From contig JACYLN010000130.1 of NCBI GenBank assembly GCA_015272515.1, positions 1 through 64,000 of the forward strand: a DNA stretch of 64,000 nt. Direction: 5' to 3'. Below the pieces are notes generated by a model. It made no database searches. It worked only from the letters and a program-made list of their open reading frames with translations, and had not been told where the DNA came from. A program made the translations under genes and the position numbers. Positions within the stretch are counted from its first letter, which is position 1; each line of letters starts with the position of its first letter. This stretch comes from Leptolyngbyaceae cyanobacterium C42_A2020_001 (GTDB taxonomy: Bacteria; Cyanobacteriota; Cyanobacteriia; Leptolyngbyales; Leptolyngbyaceae). This document shows positions 21,180-30,479 of this stretch, one piece after another.

Positions 21180-23333
21180 ATGGAACCCACATTGCATTTC
21201 TTTCAAGAAGAGCCAATTGTTTCGTTCGCGGTGTTGCTGGCAGTCATTTTCGCAGTGCCACCCCTGTTTGAACGCATTCGATTGCCGGGACTTGTAGGGC
21301 TTTTAGCTGCTGGCGTTGTGTTAGGTCCCAATGGGTTAAAGCTATTTCAGAAAGAATCCGATGCGATGAACTTGCTGTCAGACATTGGGTTGGTGTACCT
21401 GATGTTTGTCGCGGGCTTAGAAATTGAGTTGGAGCAGTTTCACCAAACCAAGCATCGTTCGATTGGGTTTGGTAATTTCACTTTTTGGGTGCCACTGATT
21501 GTGGGAACGGCGATCGGGCGAGCGTTTAACTTCGACTGGAATGCCTCTTTTTTGATTGGGTCGTTATTAGCTTCCCATACGCTCCTGGCCTATCCCATTG
21601 TGAGCCGATTGGGTGTAGTTACCAATGAAGCGGTGACCGTGACGATTGGGGCAACGATTTTTACGGATATTGGCGCACTATTAGTGTTGGCGATTTGTGT
21701 AGGGGTCAAGGCGGGAGATTTCAGCCCGTTGAAGTTCGCTTTTTTGATCGGGTCGTTGGCAGTTTACACGGCAGTTGTGTTGGTTGGGATTAATCGACTG
21801 GGTAAAACCTTTTTTGAACGCTCTGGAGATGAGGAAGGTAAGCAATTTTTGTTTGTGTTGCTGGCGCTGTTTCTTGCCTCAGCAGGTGCCCAACTGATTG
21901 GCGTTGAAAAAATTGTTGGGGCATTCCTGGCGGGTTTGGCAGTAAATGGCGTAGTAGGGAATGGTCCCATTAAAGAAAAAATTGTGTTTGTTGGGAGCGT
22001 TTTGTTCATTCCTATCTTCTTTGTGGATATGGGATTTTTGATTAACGTTCCGGTATTCGTGAAAAACTTGACGACTCCCCAATCGCTTGGGTTAACGATC
22101 GCGATCGTCGTTGGGTTGATTGGTAGCAAATTTGGAGCCGCCTTGCTTGCTAAACTTGCTTACCGTTATGACTGGCGAGAAATGATCGTGATGTGGTCGT
22201 TATCGTTGCCGCAGGTTGCCGCCACGTTGGCAGCGACGCTAGTGGGGTTTCGGGCGGGCATTTTGTCGGAAGATGTGTTGAATAGTGTGATTGTGCTGAT
22301 GTTAGTGACATCTACACTGGGTCCGATATTAACGGCTCGGTTTGCGCCAGATCTACAAGTTCCAGGGGCTGCTGAGGTGCTAGTTGCTGATGAGTTTGAG
22401 CCGATCGCGCCTACCCTGGAAGAGTTATTTACTGTGATTATTCCGGTTTATAACCCCAGTACAGAAAAAAATCTGCTGGAGTTAGCGGCCCTCCTTGCAG
22501 CCCACTTCAATGGGCGAATTGTGCCTCTTGCGATCGCGACTGCGCGCACCCACATGGATGATCCACAGCTCAGCATTGGTCTAAAGCGGAGCCAGGTATT
22601 AATTGAAACAGCGGCTGAATTTAGCCGAGAAGTGGGAGTTGCGGCTGAACCTTTAGTGCGAATTGACGACAGCATTGCTCAGGGCATTAGCCGCGCCAGT
22701 CGTGAGCAACACGCAAATTTGATCGTGATGGGATGGGGACGGAGAACAGGATTTCAAGCGCGTTTACTGGGGAATGTGATCGATAGTGTGTTGTGGTCAG
22801 CTCATTGCCCAGTCGCCATCTCTCGCTTATTGGAGTCTCCCAAAGAGTTTAAGCGTATTCTTGTGCCGATTGAAAACATTTACAATCCCGAAAGTCGAGT
22901 GATGCGGTTGGCTAGAGTGTTAGCGATCGCAAATCAAGCAGAGGTTGCCTTTTTGCACGTGGTCAATTCACCGTTGGGAGATCGTCGTTTACAACGCCCC
23001 TATACACCGAATCGGATGGATGCCATTCGGACTCAATTAGTAGGTTTAGCTGAAAGCTTTTCATTTCCTACATCTGTCGAGGTTGTGGTTAAACAAAGTG
23101 ATAACGTTCCTCGGGTGATCGCCAACACCGCCCAATCTTATGATCTAGTGATTTTGCGAGTTTCTCCGCGCCACTTTACAACGATCGGATTACCCTTAAA
23201 CGACTTAACAACCCAAACTGTTGAGCAACTTACTTGCTCTGTGATCATGCTGAGTGCTCGCCCAATTCGCCCCGTTCCAGTGGAAAACCATCAACCATCA
23301 AATCCGATCAGAGCTAAGATGGTTCAAAACTAG
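21180..23333 (+). CDS. CPA2-type cation:proton antiporter with C-terminal UspA domains
   Basis: The 717-residue protein has about 12 hydrophobic segments in its first 390 residues, with LGPNGLKLF, FVAGLEIELEQF and a transporter core typical of Na+/H+ or K+/H+ exchangers. The C-terminal 300 residues hold two universal-stress-like segments, the first with HANLIVMGWGRR and GNVIDSVLWSAHCPVAI. It sits in a membrane; the transported ion is not defined by sequence. The ATG at 21180 (MEPTLHFF) is preferred; a GTG at 21162 is possible. Confidence 0.88.
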   Translation: MEPTLHFFQEEPIVSFAVLLAVIFAVPPLFERIRLPGLVGLLAAGVVLGPNGLKLFQKESDAMNLLSDIGLVYLMFVAGLEIELEQFHQTKHRSIGFGNFTFWVPLIVGTAIGRAFNFDWNASFLIGSLLASHTLLAYPIVSRLGVVTNEAVTVTIGATIFTDIGALLVLAICVGVKAGDFSPLKFAFLIGSLAVYTAVVLVGINRLGKTFFERSGDEEGKQFLFVLLALFLASAGAQLIGVEKIVGAFLAGLAVNGVVGNGPIKEKIVFVGSVLFIPIFFVDMGFLINVPVFVKNLTTPQSLGLTIAIVVGLIGSKFGAALLAKLAYRYDWREMIVMWSLSLPQVAATLAATLVGFRAGILSEDVLNSVIVLMLVTSTLGPILTARFAPDLQVPGAAEVLVADEFEPIAPTLEELFTVIIPVYNPSTEKNLLELAALLAAHFNGRIVPLAIATARTHMDDPQLSIGLKRSQVLIETAAEFSREVGVAAEPLVRIDDSIAQGISRASREQHANLIVMGWGRRTGFQARLLGNVIDSVLWSAHCPVAISRLLESPKEFKRILVPIENIYNPESRVMRLARVLAIANQAEVAFLHVVNSPLGDRRLQRPYTPNRMDAIRTQLVGLAESFSFPTSVEVVVKQSDNVPRVIANTAQSYDLVILRVSPRHFTTIGLPLNDLTTQTVEQLTCSVIMLSARPIRPVPVENHQPSNPIRAKMVQN

Positions 23334-23718
23334 TGTGCGATCGTTTGTTCCACTGCCGTTACAAATTATCAAAACTGATGTATGCTATGCATCAATAAGG
23401 CACTGCTAAGTCTTTAATTAGCTACTGCATCTAGAGTTTTATCTTGCGGGTTTTGCTCAAAAAAGACTGAAAGCGTAACCTTTGTTAGGCATTCTCTCCA
23501 AGCTCTTTTGCAAATTTTGAATAGTTTAGCTTACCCGACTAAGTCTTTAATTGATACTTTTCCAACTATCCAATTGCTCAATTGAGCAATGTGCCGATAT
23601 TTTAATCTAGCTTTCAATCATTTCTTGTGGACCGGCTAATTCATTAAATTTGCTTCTGTAGATGTAGTCTTTTATAGATTTAGTTTAGCTGTAGTGAAAT
23701 CCTGTCAAGGAATTCAGC
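23334..23718. promoter_or_regulatory. Intergenic region with palindrome and direct repeats
   Basis: ATTGCTCAATTGAGCAAT (23573-23590) is a perfect 18-bp palindrome, 128 bp before the response-regulator start. CTAAGTCTTTAATT occurs at 23406-23419 and again at 23539-23552. A weaker palindrome lies at 23376-23394. They may be operator sites for the downstream gene. Confidence 0.5.
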
Positions 23719-24126
23719 ATGGTTTCCGCTCATACGTCTAACATAGCCAAAGGCATCAAAATTCTTTTGATTGAAGATAATGATATAAGTCGTCAACTTA
23801 TGACTGACTTTCTCATCGACTTTGGGTACGATGTTTTGAGTTTGGAGAAAGCAACGTCGTTTGCATCAGTCATGGAGCACTTCAAGCCCAACATTGTATT
23901 GCTAGATCTTAAACTCCCGGATATTGACGGATTTGCCCTATTACAGCAGCTGCGTCAAAAACCTGAATGGCAAGAAATTCCAACCATTGTTGTCTCGGCT
24001 TTTGCCTTTCATACCGATCGCCAACGCGCCTTAGACTTAGGCGCTCGTCGTTACCTGGTTAAACCGGTGAAACTGATGGAACTGATTGAGGCACTGCAAG
24101 CAGAAACGGAATTTTTAACTATCTAA
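23719..24126 (+). CDS. Single-domain response regulator (receiver only)
   Basis: The 135-residue protein is a lone receiver domain. The acidic pocket is seen in LLIEDNDISR, the phosphoacceptor in VLLDLKLPDIDG, and the switch Lys in RYLVKPVKLME. There is no output domain, so it should act by protein contact, as CheY or DivK do. No histidine kinase is adjacent. The small coiled-coil gene converges from the other strand with 3 bp between them. Confidence 0.93.
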   Translation: MVSAHTSNIAKGIKILLIEDNDISRQLMTDFLIDFGYDVLSLEKATSFASVMEHFKPNIVLLDLKLPDIDGFALLQQLRQKPEWQEIPTIVVSAFAFHTDRQRALDLGARRYLVKPVKLMELIEALQAETEFLTI

Positions 24127-24129
24127 AGG

Positions 24130-24363
24130 TTATTCCAGAGCAGTACCATCCTCAAGAGAGGACGGTTGAGTAGGCTGGGACGGTACATCAGCCGCTTGAG
24201 CGTTAATGAATTGTTCGACCATCTGCGTTAGAGCTTTTATGGTGTCGCCCGCCTCTGAGATTTGAGTTTCTAGTTCAGTTACTAACAGCGTTGCGGCTTG
24301 GAGCTTGTTTAAAGTGTCTTCCAGGGCAGAACGAGCTTGAGCACGAAATTCTTCAATTTCCAT
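24130..24363 (-). CDS. Small coiled-coil hypothetical protein
   Basis: The 77-residue protein is almost entirely helical: a heptad-rich stretch from residue 5 to 50 (SALEDTLNKLQAATLLV and TIKALTQMVEQFI), then a Pro/Ser-rich acidic tail. No family is recognised. ATG at 24363. It converges on the response regulator. Confidence 0.6.
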   Translation of the reverse strand: MEIEEFRAQARSALEDTLNKLQAATLLVTELETQISEAGDTIKALTQMVEQFINAQAADVPSQPTQPSSLEDGTALE

Positions 24364-24553
24364 AAGTATTACTTTAAATAAGGTGTTTAATATAATACAC
24401 GAGACTTCCGTGTGATTCCTGAAGTTTGTTGGTATAAATTGGCTGGGAACTTGGTTTTTCTAAATGCACTGCTTACTTCCGTTGAGGATGACATTCATCG
24501 CACTTGCTGGGAAACGCTAAGATCAAAGAGTAATCTACTGTTGTAGAAGAGTT

Positions 24554-26509
24554 GTGGTATCGGCAAAATCTCTGCCGCTGGTTAAAGATCCAGAGCGCTT
24601 AGAAAATCGCTTGCGTGAAATCCCACCTGAACCTGGGGTTTACTACATGAGAGATGCCAGCGATCAAGTGCTTTATATTGGGAAGTCTAAAAAGCTGCGA
24701 TCGCGGGTTCGGTCATATTTTCGGGATGATCACTATCACAGTCCTCGGATTGGAATGATGGTGAAGCAGGTGGTTGATATTGAATTTATCGTCACAGACA
24801 CCGAAGCCGAAGCTCTAGCGCTGGAAGCTAACTTGATTAAGCAGCATCAGCCCTACTACAACGTGCTGCTGAAGGACGATAAAAAATATCCCTGGCTCTG
24901 TATTACATGGTCGGAGAATTATCCTCGTATTTTCATCACCCGAAAGAAGAATTTAAGCAAAAAATCTGACCGATTTTATGGACCTTACGTAGATGTAGGG
25001 CTGCTGCGACGAACCTTGCATTTGGTAAAGCGTATCTTTCCTCTACGACAGCGTCCCCAACCTCTGTTTCGCGATCGCCCCTGTTTAAACTATGACATCG
25101 GGCGTTGCCCTGGAGTTTGTCAACAGCTCATTTCTTCAGAGGACTATCACAAAATTGTGCGGAAAGTGGCAATGGTGTTTCAGGGGCGCACAGATGAACT
25201 GGTGGAAATTCTCACCGCTCAGATGGAGAAAGCGGCAGAAGACTTGAACTTTGAAGTTGCGGCTCGGATTCGCGATCAAATTGCTGGGATCAAAACTCTG
25301 GCAGCCGATCAAAAAGTAGCGTTGGCTGATGATACGGTTTCGCGGGATGCGATCGCCCTTGCCACGGATGAACAATACGCCTGCATTCAACTATTCCAAA
25401 TTCGGGCAGGGCGCTTAGTAGGACGGCTAGGGTTTGTTGCGGAGGCGCAATCTGGCACCTGTGGCGAAATTTTGCAGCGCGTTCTAGAGGAGCATTATCA
25501 AAACGTAGACCCAATTGAAATCCCTGCTGAAATCCTGGTACAACATGAACTACCCGACAGCGAAATCTTGGCAGAATTTTTGAGTGATACAAAGGGACGC
25601 AAAGTATCGATTCTGCATCCCCAGCGCCAAACCAAAGCCGATTTACTGGACATGGTCGAGCGCAATGCCAACTATGAATTGGCACGCACCCAACGCTTTG
25701 CCGATCGCAACACCCAGGCATTGCAAGATTTGGCTGAAATCTTGGATCTACCCGATCTACCACGCCGCATTGAAGGGTACGACATTTCTCACATTCAAGG
25801 CTCGGATGCAGTGGCCTCGCAGGTGGTGTTTGTGGATGCACTTCCCACCAAGCAACACTACCGCCACTACAAAATCAAAAACCCCACCGTTCGCTCCGGA
25901 CATTCAGATGATTTTGCATCAATGGCAGAAGTCATTGGTCGAAGATTTCGCAAATACGCTGCCATGAAGGAACGGGGAGAACTGTTACGCAGCGATGATG
26001 CCTCTGTGCTAGATCGTCACGTGTCTGCCACCTCTGACTTTCCCGATTTGATTATGATTGATGGCGGCAAAGGACAGCTTTCTGCGGTAGTTGAAGTGCT
26101 GCGGGAGATGAATCTACTGGAAGATGTGCGGGTTGTGAGTCTGGCAAAGCAGCGAGAAGAGATTTTTTTGCCAGGAGAATCGCTACCCCTTACTACAGAT
26201 GCCGAACAACCCGGTGTACAGCTTCTGCGGCGACTACGGGATGAAGCCCACCGATTTGCGGTGAGTTTTCATCGTCAGAAACGGACTGAACGAATGCGGC
26301 GATCGCGCTTAGATGAAATTCCAGGATTAGGGTTTCATCGCCAAAAACAACTCCTCGCCACCTTTCGCTCAATCGATTACCTGCGCGAAGCTACCCCTGA
26401 CCAAATTGCAACGGTTCCCGGTATTGGTTCGCGGTTGGCTCAACAAATCTACGACTACTTCCATCCCAAATCAGAAGACATGGAATCTGAACCGACTAAC
26501 TCCCAATAA
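24554..26509 (+). CDS. uvrC: Excinuclease ABC subunit C
   Basis: The 651-residue UvrC makes the two incisions in nucleotide excision repair. The N-terminal GIY-YIG nuclease is seen as [20 protein letters not shown] (residues about 27-46), followed by the UVR domain near residue 220, the RNase H-like C-terminal nuclease with [16 protein letters not shown] and [13 protein letters not shown], and a double helix-hairpin-helix ([25 protein letters not shown]). The start is a GTG at 24554. uvrA lies 4 kb downstream on the other strand. Confidence 0.97.
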   Translation: MVSAKSLPLVKDPERLENRLREIPPEPGVYYMRDASDQVLYIGKSKKLRSRVRSYFRDDHYHSPRIGMMVKQVVDIEFIVTDTEAEALALEANLIKQHQPYYNVLLKDDKKYPWLCITWSENYPRIFITRKKNLSKKSDRFYGPYVDVGLLRRTLHLVKRIFPLRQRPQPLFRDRPCLNYDIGRCPGVCQQLISSEDYHKIVRKVAMVFQGRTDELVEILTAQMEKAAEDLNFEVAARIRDQIAGIKTLAADQKVALADDTVSRDAIALATDEQYACIQLFQIRAGRLVGRLGFVAEAQSGTCGEILQRVLEEHYQNVDPIEIPAEILVQHELPDSEILAEFLSDTKGRKVSILHPQRQTKADLLDMVERNANYELARTQRFADRNTQALQDLAEILDLPDLPRRIEGYDISHIQGSDAVASQVVFVDALPTKQHYRHYKIKNPTVRSGHSDDFASMAEVIGRRFRKYAAMKERGELLRSDDASVLDRHVSATSDFPDLIMIDGGKGQLSAVVEVLREMNLLEDVRVVSLAKQREEIFLPGESLPLTTDAEQPGVQLLRRLRDEAHRFAVSFHRQKRTERMRRSRLDEIPGLGFHRQKQLLATFRSIDYLREATPDQIATVPGIGSRLAQQIYDYFHPKSEDMESEPTNSQ

Positions 26510-26564
26510 ATTCCGTCAGTCAATGCAAAAATAACGGGAATAGTCCTATCTTGATCCATCGTGT

Positions 26565-27890
26565 ATGTCGAAAGACGAGCAGCAATCCCTGGTGGCTGAA
26601 AATCAACAGCTTCGTGCAGAAATTTGCAAGCTGAAACAAGACCTTGCGGATTTGCGGCAAACCACAGTAGAGCTTCAACAGGCACTGGCCAACAATACTC
26701 AAGCTCATAGGAAAATTGAAGCGGCGCTACAAGCATCTGAAGCAGAACTGCGTGCCTTGTTTGCAGCCATGACCGATATTGTGATTGTTAAAGATTTCAA
26801 TGGACGATACCTGAAAATTGCACCCACCCGTTTAGACAACCTTTACAAACTCCCAGAGGAACTAATCGGTAGAACTGAGTACGAAGTTTTTCCTCAAGAT
26901 ACGGCCGATCGCTTTGTGGGCTACGTTCAAACCGTGCTTACCACTCAGCAAGCAATGACGGTGGAATTTTGCCTACCTTTGCGGGGTGAAGATCGTTGGT
27001 TCTCAACAAACATTGCGCCCTTGTCGGCAAATTCTGTTGTTTGGGTCGCGCGCGATATTAGCGATCGCAAACACACCGAAGAAGCCCTGATTCACGCGAA
27101 TCAACAAGTCACCCGGTTAAACGAGTGCCTGAAGCAAGAAAACCTTCGCATGAGTGCAGAGTTAGAAGTGACCCGCCGACTTCAGCAAATGATCTTGCCG
27201 CGAGAGGAAGAATTAGAGCAAATTGCTGGGTTAGATATTGCTGGCTTTATGCAGCCAGCCACAGAAGTTGGAGGAGATTACTATGATGTGTTGCAACACA
27301 ATGGGAAAGTCAAAATTGGTATTGGCGATGTGACCGGGCATGGATTAGAGAGCAGCATGGTAATGCTCATGGTAAAAACCGCCGTAAGAACCCTAATTGC
27401 CAACGGTGAGACTGATCCTGTGAGACTACTCAACACCGTCAATCAATTAATCTACGACAACACCCGGCGGATGCAATCGTACAAGAACATGACGCTGATG
27501 CTGTTGGAATATGAGGCAGGCATTCTTCGACTTAGTGGGCAGCACGAAGAACTCATTGTCGTTCGAGTCGATGGTGGAATCGAACACATTGATACATTTG
27601 AGCTTGGATTCCCGCTGGGGCTAGAATCTGACATCTCCCAGTTCATTACTGAAGCGAAAATTCAGTTGAATCAGGGAGATGTTGCTGTTCTTTATACTGA
27701 CGGAATCACTGAAGCGACCAATGTTGAGAATATTCAGTACGGTCTAGAGCGAATGCACACGATCCTCCAAAATCATCGCGATCGCCCCAGCAGCGCCATC
27801 CGCCAAGCACTCATTGAAGACCTGATGCAACACATCGGTACACAAGAAGTGTTCGACGACATTACACTGCTGGTTCTAAAACAGAAGTAA
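26565..27890 (+). CDS. PAS domain PP2C-type serine phosphatase (SpoIIE/SiaA-like)
   Basis: The 441-residue protein starts with a coiled coil (residues 5-60), then a PAS domain (about 62-175) with VIVKDFNGRYLKIAPTRLD, a second coiled coil and a PP2C/SpoIIE phosphatase (about 215-440). Metal-binding motifs are seen: VGGDYYDV, IGIGDVTGHGLESSMVM, VLYTDGITEATN and FDDITLLVL. These phosphatases dephosphorylate STAS-type proteins. The downstream genes (GGDEF, kinase-like, STAS-like) supply candidate partners. A 665-bp gap holding a MITE separates it from them. Its start is 55 bp after uvrC. Confidence 0.9.
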   Translation: MSKDEQQSLVAENQQLRAEICKLKQDLADLRQTTVELQQALANNTQAHRKIEAALQASEAELRALFAAMTDIVIVKDFNGRYLKIAPTRLDNLYKLPEELIGRTEYEVFPQDTADRFVGYVQTVLTTQQAMTVEFCLPLRGEDRWFSTNIAPLSANSVVWVARDISDRKHTEEALIHANQQVTRLNECLKQENLRMSAELEVTRRLQQMILPREEELEQIAGLDIAGFMQPATEVGGDYYDVLQHNGKVKIGIGDVTGHGLESSMVMLMVKTAVRTLIANGETDPVRLLNTVNQLIYDNTRRMQSYKNMTLMLLEYEAGILRLSGQHEELIVVRVDGGIEHIDTFELGFPLGLESDISQFITEAKIQLNQGDVAVLYTDGITEATNVENIQYGLERMHTILQNHRDRPSSAIRQALIEDLMQHIGTQEVFDDITLLVLKQK

Positions 27891-28121
27891 AACCCTCCTG
27901 TTATCACCATTGTCATCTTTGATAGGACATCGGCTGTCAATTAACTCTCTTGGACTACGGTTTAGCCGACTAATTGTGTCCTGAGTGACTGACCATCGTA
28001 ATAACTTGCCAGAAACCCTAATCGAGCGCAAAAACTTTTCTTACTGGAAATGAGAAAAACGAAAAGTTAAAAGTTCAAGCTGCGTTCCCACCAGGGTTTG
28101 CCATGTTTAATTTGAATTATT

Positions 28122-28265
28122 GGCATTGCTGAATAGAAGTATGAAATTACAAAGTGAGTTTCTGCATTGCCCCCTAAATCCCCCAATTCTGGGGGCCTTT
28201 GAAGACTGTTGCCCCCCAAAGTTGGGGGGGCTAGGGGGCGAATCATAGTTGGATTCAGCAACGCC
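28122..28265. mobile_element. MITE, 144 bp, with 13-bp terminal inverted repeats and 8-bp target duplication
   Basis: Left end GGCATTGCTGAAT (28122-28134) and right end ATTCAGCAACGCC (28253-28265) are inverted repeats, 12 of 13 matching. The element is flanked by GAATTATT at 28114-28121 and 28266-28273, an 8-bp target site duplication. The inside is palindromic, with CCCCCAATTCTGGGGG and runs of G and C; no transposase is encoded. It needs a transposase from elsewhere in the genome; I cannot assign the IS family. Confidence 0.85.
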
Positions 28266-28555
28266 GAATTATTCATTGTTCTGGTAGATTGAGCAGCATT
28301 TGCTTGGATGATTTACACTAATATCTAATTAAACGATATCAATCTCTCCGTAAAACTGTCATATAGCCATTGCCATGCGAAGCATAGCAGAGCCAAGTTA
28401 GCAAGCCGACCCAAACCGGGTATTCAAGCTGTTCGATTGGTTCTGCAATAGCTGACCGAAGTGATAAAACGGTTCACTGCGAATGTTGGTAATAGTCTGG
28501 GTACTATCAGTTGTATTGGTCACATGTAGGACTATCGGTTAAGCGAGGCGCTGGA

Positions 28556-29488
28556 GTGAGCAAAGTTTTTTTATCCGAAGAGGACTTCTTCCTACACGGC
28601 TCGCATAAGACAGTGCGTGAGGATATTCAACAGACACACCACGAGCCGCAACTGTTAACTGAAGTGAGCCGATTACGTGAGGAAATTGAACGGCTACGGA
28701 AAGCCAATCAAGACCTCTACATTGCTCTATCAACCACCGCAGAACATGGCGACTTTATTGAAGCACAGCTTCAAGAGGTGAACGAGCAATTAAAGGTTGA
28801 AGTGGAAGAACGGAAACGTGCAGAAGCTACTCTCAAAGCTTTGTTAGAAGCCATATCTAAACGTAAAGATGATCTTGAAATCGTGGTTCAAACAATCATG
28901 GAGCACGGTGATGTGATGGACACTCAATGGTCGCAAAAGGTGACGGAGATTAATAAACTTGCCACCCTGGATGCGTTGACTCAAATCGCTAATCGCCGCC
29001 GCTTTGATGAACATCTGGACCAGCAGTGGGCACAAATGACACGGGAGCGATCGCCCCTGGCGCTGATCCTATGCGACATCGACCACTTTAAACAGTTCAA
29101 CGATGCCTACGGGCACCTGGCAGGCGATGATTGTTTGCAACAGGTTGCCACCGTACTGAACCGCTGCGTCAGTCGTCCGCATGACCTTGTTGCCCGATTT
29201 GGCGGCGAAGAATTTGCGGCGATTCTCCCTCAAACCAGCCTGGAGGGGGCAATTCGTGTGGCTGAAAGAATGCAGGCAGAAGTTAATCAGCTACAAATTC
29301 CTCACATCGATTCCTCAGTTAGCACTGCGGTTACGCTGAGTATCGGGATTGCCTGTTTAGTTCCATGCTCTCAATCTTCGTCGAGTGAACTGATTCGCCT
29401 CAGCGATCGCCAGTTGTATTTGGCAAAGCAACTGGGAAGAAATCAAATTGTTTTCCAGTCAGCCTCTCTTCAACCGCCGCTATTATGA
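28556..29488 (+). CDS. Diguanylate cyclase (coiled-coil GGDEF protein, SiaD-like)
   Basis: The 310-residue protein has a long N-terminal coiled coil (about residues 30-140) and a C-terminal GGDEF domain. The active motif is ARFGGEEFAAIL and the inhibitory RXXD site (RPHD) lies five residues before it, so c-di-GMP synthesis with product inhibition is expected. DALTQIANRRRFDEHL marks the start of the domain. The GTG at 28556 has GAGG upstream and is preferred to a TTG at 28511. There is no membrane segment or sensor domain, so control by a partner is likely. Its stop overlaps the next start (ATGA, 29485-29488). Confidence 0.88.
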   Translation: MSKVFLSEEDFFLHGSHKTVREDIQQTHHEPQLLTEVSRLREEIERLRKANQDLYIALSTTAEHGDFIEAQLQEVNEQLKVEVEERKRAEATLKALLEAISKRKDDLEIVVQTIMEHGDVMDTQWSQKVTEINKLATLDALTQIANRRRFDEHLDQQWAQMTRERSPLALILCDIDHFKQFNDAYGHLAGDDCLQQVATVLNRCVSRPHDLVARFGGEEFAAILPQTSLEGAIRVAERMQAEVNQLQIPHIDSSVSTAVTLSIGIACLVPCSQSSSSELIRLSDRQLYLAKQLGRNQIVFQSASLQPPLL

Positions 29489-30075
29489 CCCAGACTTCGC
29501 CTGTCCAAACCTATGGCGCTTTCTCTGACCCCATTCCGGCGAGTGAAGAATATCTCACCCTCAACTTTTCTCCCAACTCTGCTCCCCGAAAACAGCGCTG
29601 GGGCAACTATGGGTTGTCTGCGGATTTTTTGGGAGATTATTTTGCCGCTTTCTTTCCAGGGGATGCAGTGCCGCACAGTAAAATTAATCAACGAGATACC
29701 GTAAAAGCGGCAGTATCTTACATTGCGAATGAACTCTTAGAGAACGCCGTTAAATATAACGAAGACAGTTCTCGGTTGCCGATCAGTATTTCCCTGCATC
29801 TCTACGAGCAGCAAATTATCTTTCATGTTACAAACTATACGAACCAAACCCTTGCTGCTAAGTACCAGCAGTTCATTCAAGAAGTGTTGAGTGCAGATTT
29901 GGATGCCTACTATATGCAACAGTTAGAAAAAACAGCAATGGGGAATGGCGGTTCTAGTCTGGGCATTTTGACAATGATGAATGATTACGCTGCTCGGTTT
30001 GGTTGGAAATTTCAATCCCTGGAAAAGCCTATAAACACTGCTCGTGTGGATGTGTTGGCGTATTTAGATATTTGA
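29485..30075 (+). CDS. HATPase-like regulator (slr1658/DUF6272-like, SiaB-like)
   Basis: The 196-residue protein has an N-box-like motif, VSYIANELLENAVKYN, and a later glycine-rich segment GNGGSSLGILTMMNDYA, as in GHKL-type kinases of the RsbW/SpoIIAB kind. It resembles the cyanobacterial slr1658 family and the DUF6272 kinase SiaB. It should phosphorylate a STAS-type partner; the next gene encodes a candidate. It overlaps the GGDEF gene by 4 bp (ATGA), so translational coupling is likely. Family assignment is from recalled motifs. Confidence 0.72.
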   Translation: MTQTSPVQTYGAFSDPIPASEEYLTLNFSPNSAPRKQRWGNYGLSADFLGDYFAAFFPGDAVPHSKINQRDTVKAAVSYIANELLENAVKYNEDSSRLPISISLHLYEQQIIFHVTNYTNQTLAAKYQQFIQEVLSADLDAYYMQQLEKTAMGNGGSSLGILTMMNDYAARFGWKFQSLEKPINTARVDVLAYLDI

Positions 30076-30134
30076 ACAAATCTGACACGAGAGAGATACG
30101 TTGGCTTGTAATTTTGAATGGAGCGTTCTGCGTT

Positions 30135-30476
30135 GTGGAAATTAAGACCGACGATTACCGCATTTGGCATGATCCGGATTCTGCAACAGTTTATATGCAA
30201 GGATTGCTACGCCTAGACGGTATGGAGAAATATCAGTCCATTATGGATGTGTTGTTGAGTGTGGTTGATCAACTGCCAAGCTTGACGATCGATTTACGGG
30301 AACTGGAATTTTTGAACAGTTCGGGAATCAGTATGTTGTCGATGTTTGTGGTGAAAGTGCGCGATCGCGGCGACGTGAATTTGATCTTCAAAGGTTCAGA
30401 CAAGGTGCTTTGGCAAACTAAATCGCTGAAAAACCTTCAACGATTGATGCCAAGCCTGGTTCTGCAATATGAATAG
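30135..30476 (+). CDS. STAS-like protein (slr1659-like, possible SiaC analogue)
   Basis: The 113-residue protein starts VEIKTDDYRIWHDPDSATV and has the phosphoacceptor-like strand-helix LELREL-type segment ELEFLNSSGISMLSMFVVK, typical of STAS folds. It resembles the slr1659 family of cyanobacteria. The start is a GTG at 30135; the open frame reaches further upstream, but those residues overlap the preceding gene and look non-coding. It lies 59 bp after the HATPase-like gene and would be its substrate. Confidence 0.72.
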   Translation: MEIKTDDYRIWHDPDSATVYMQGLLRLDGMEKYQSIMDVLLSVVDQLPSLTIDLRELEFLNSSGISMLSMFVVKVRDRGDVNLIFKGSDKVLWQTKSLKNLQRLMPSLVLQYE

Positions 30477-30479
30477 GGT

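Noticed and set aside
25290-25841. 183-codon frame opposite uvrC
   Set aside because: Shadow of the uvrC codon pattern, with Cys/His/Pro-rich unlikely protein.
28067-28276. 69-codon minus-strand frame
   Set aside because: It lies over the MITE and has no coding features.
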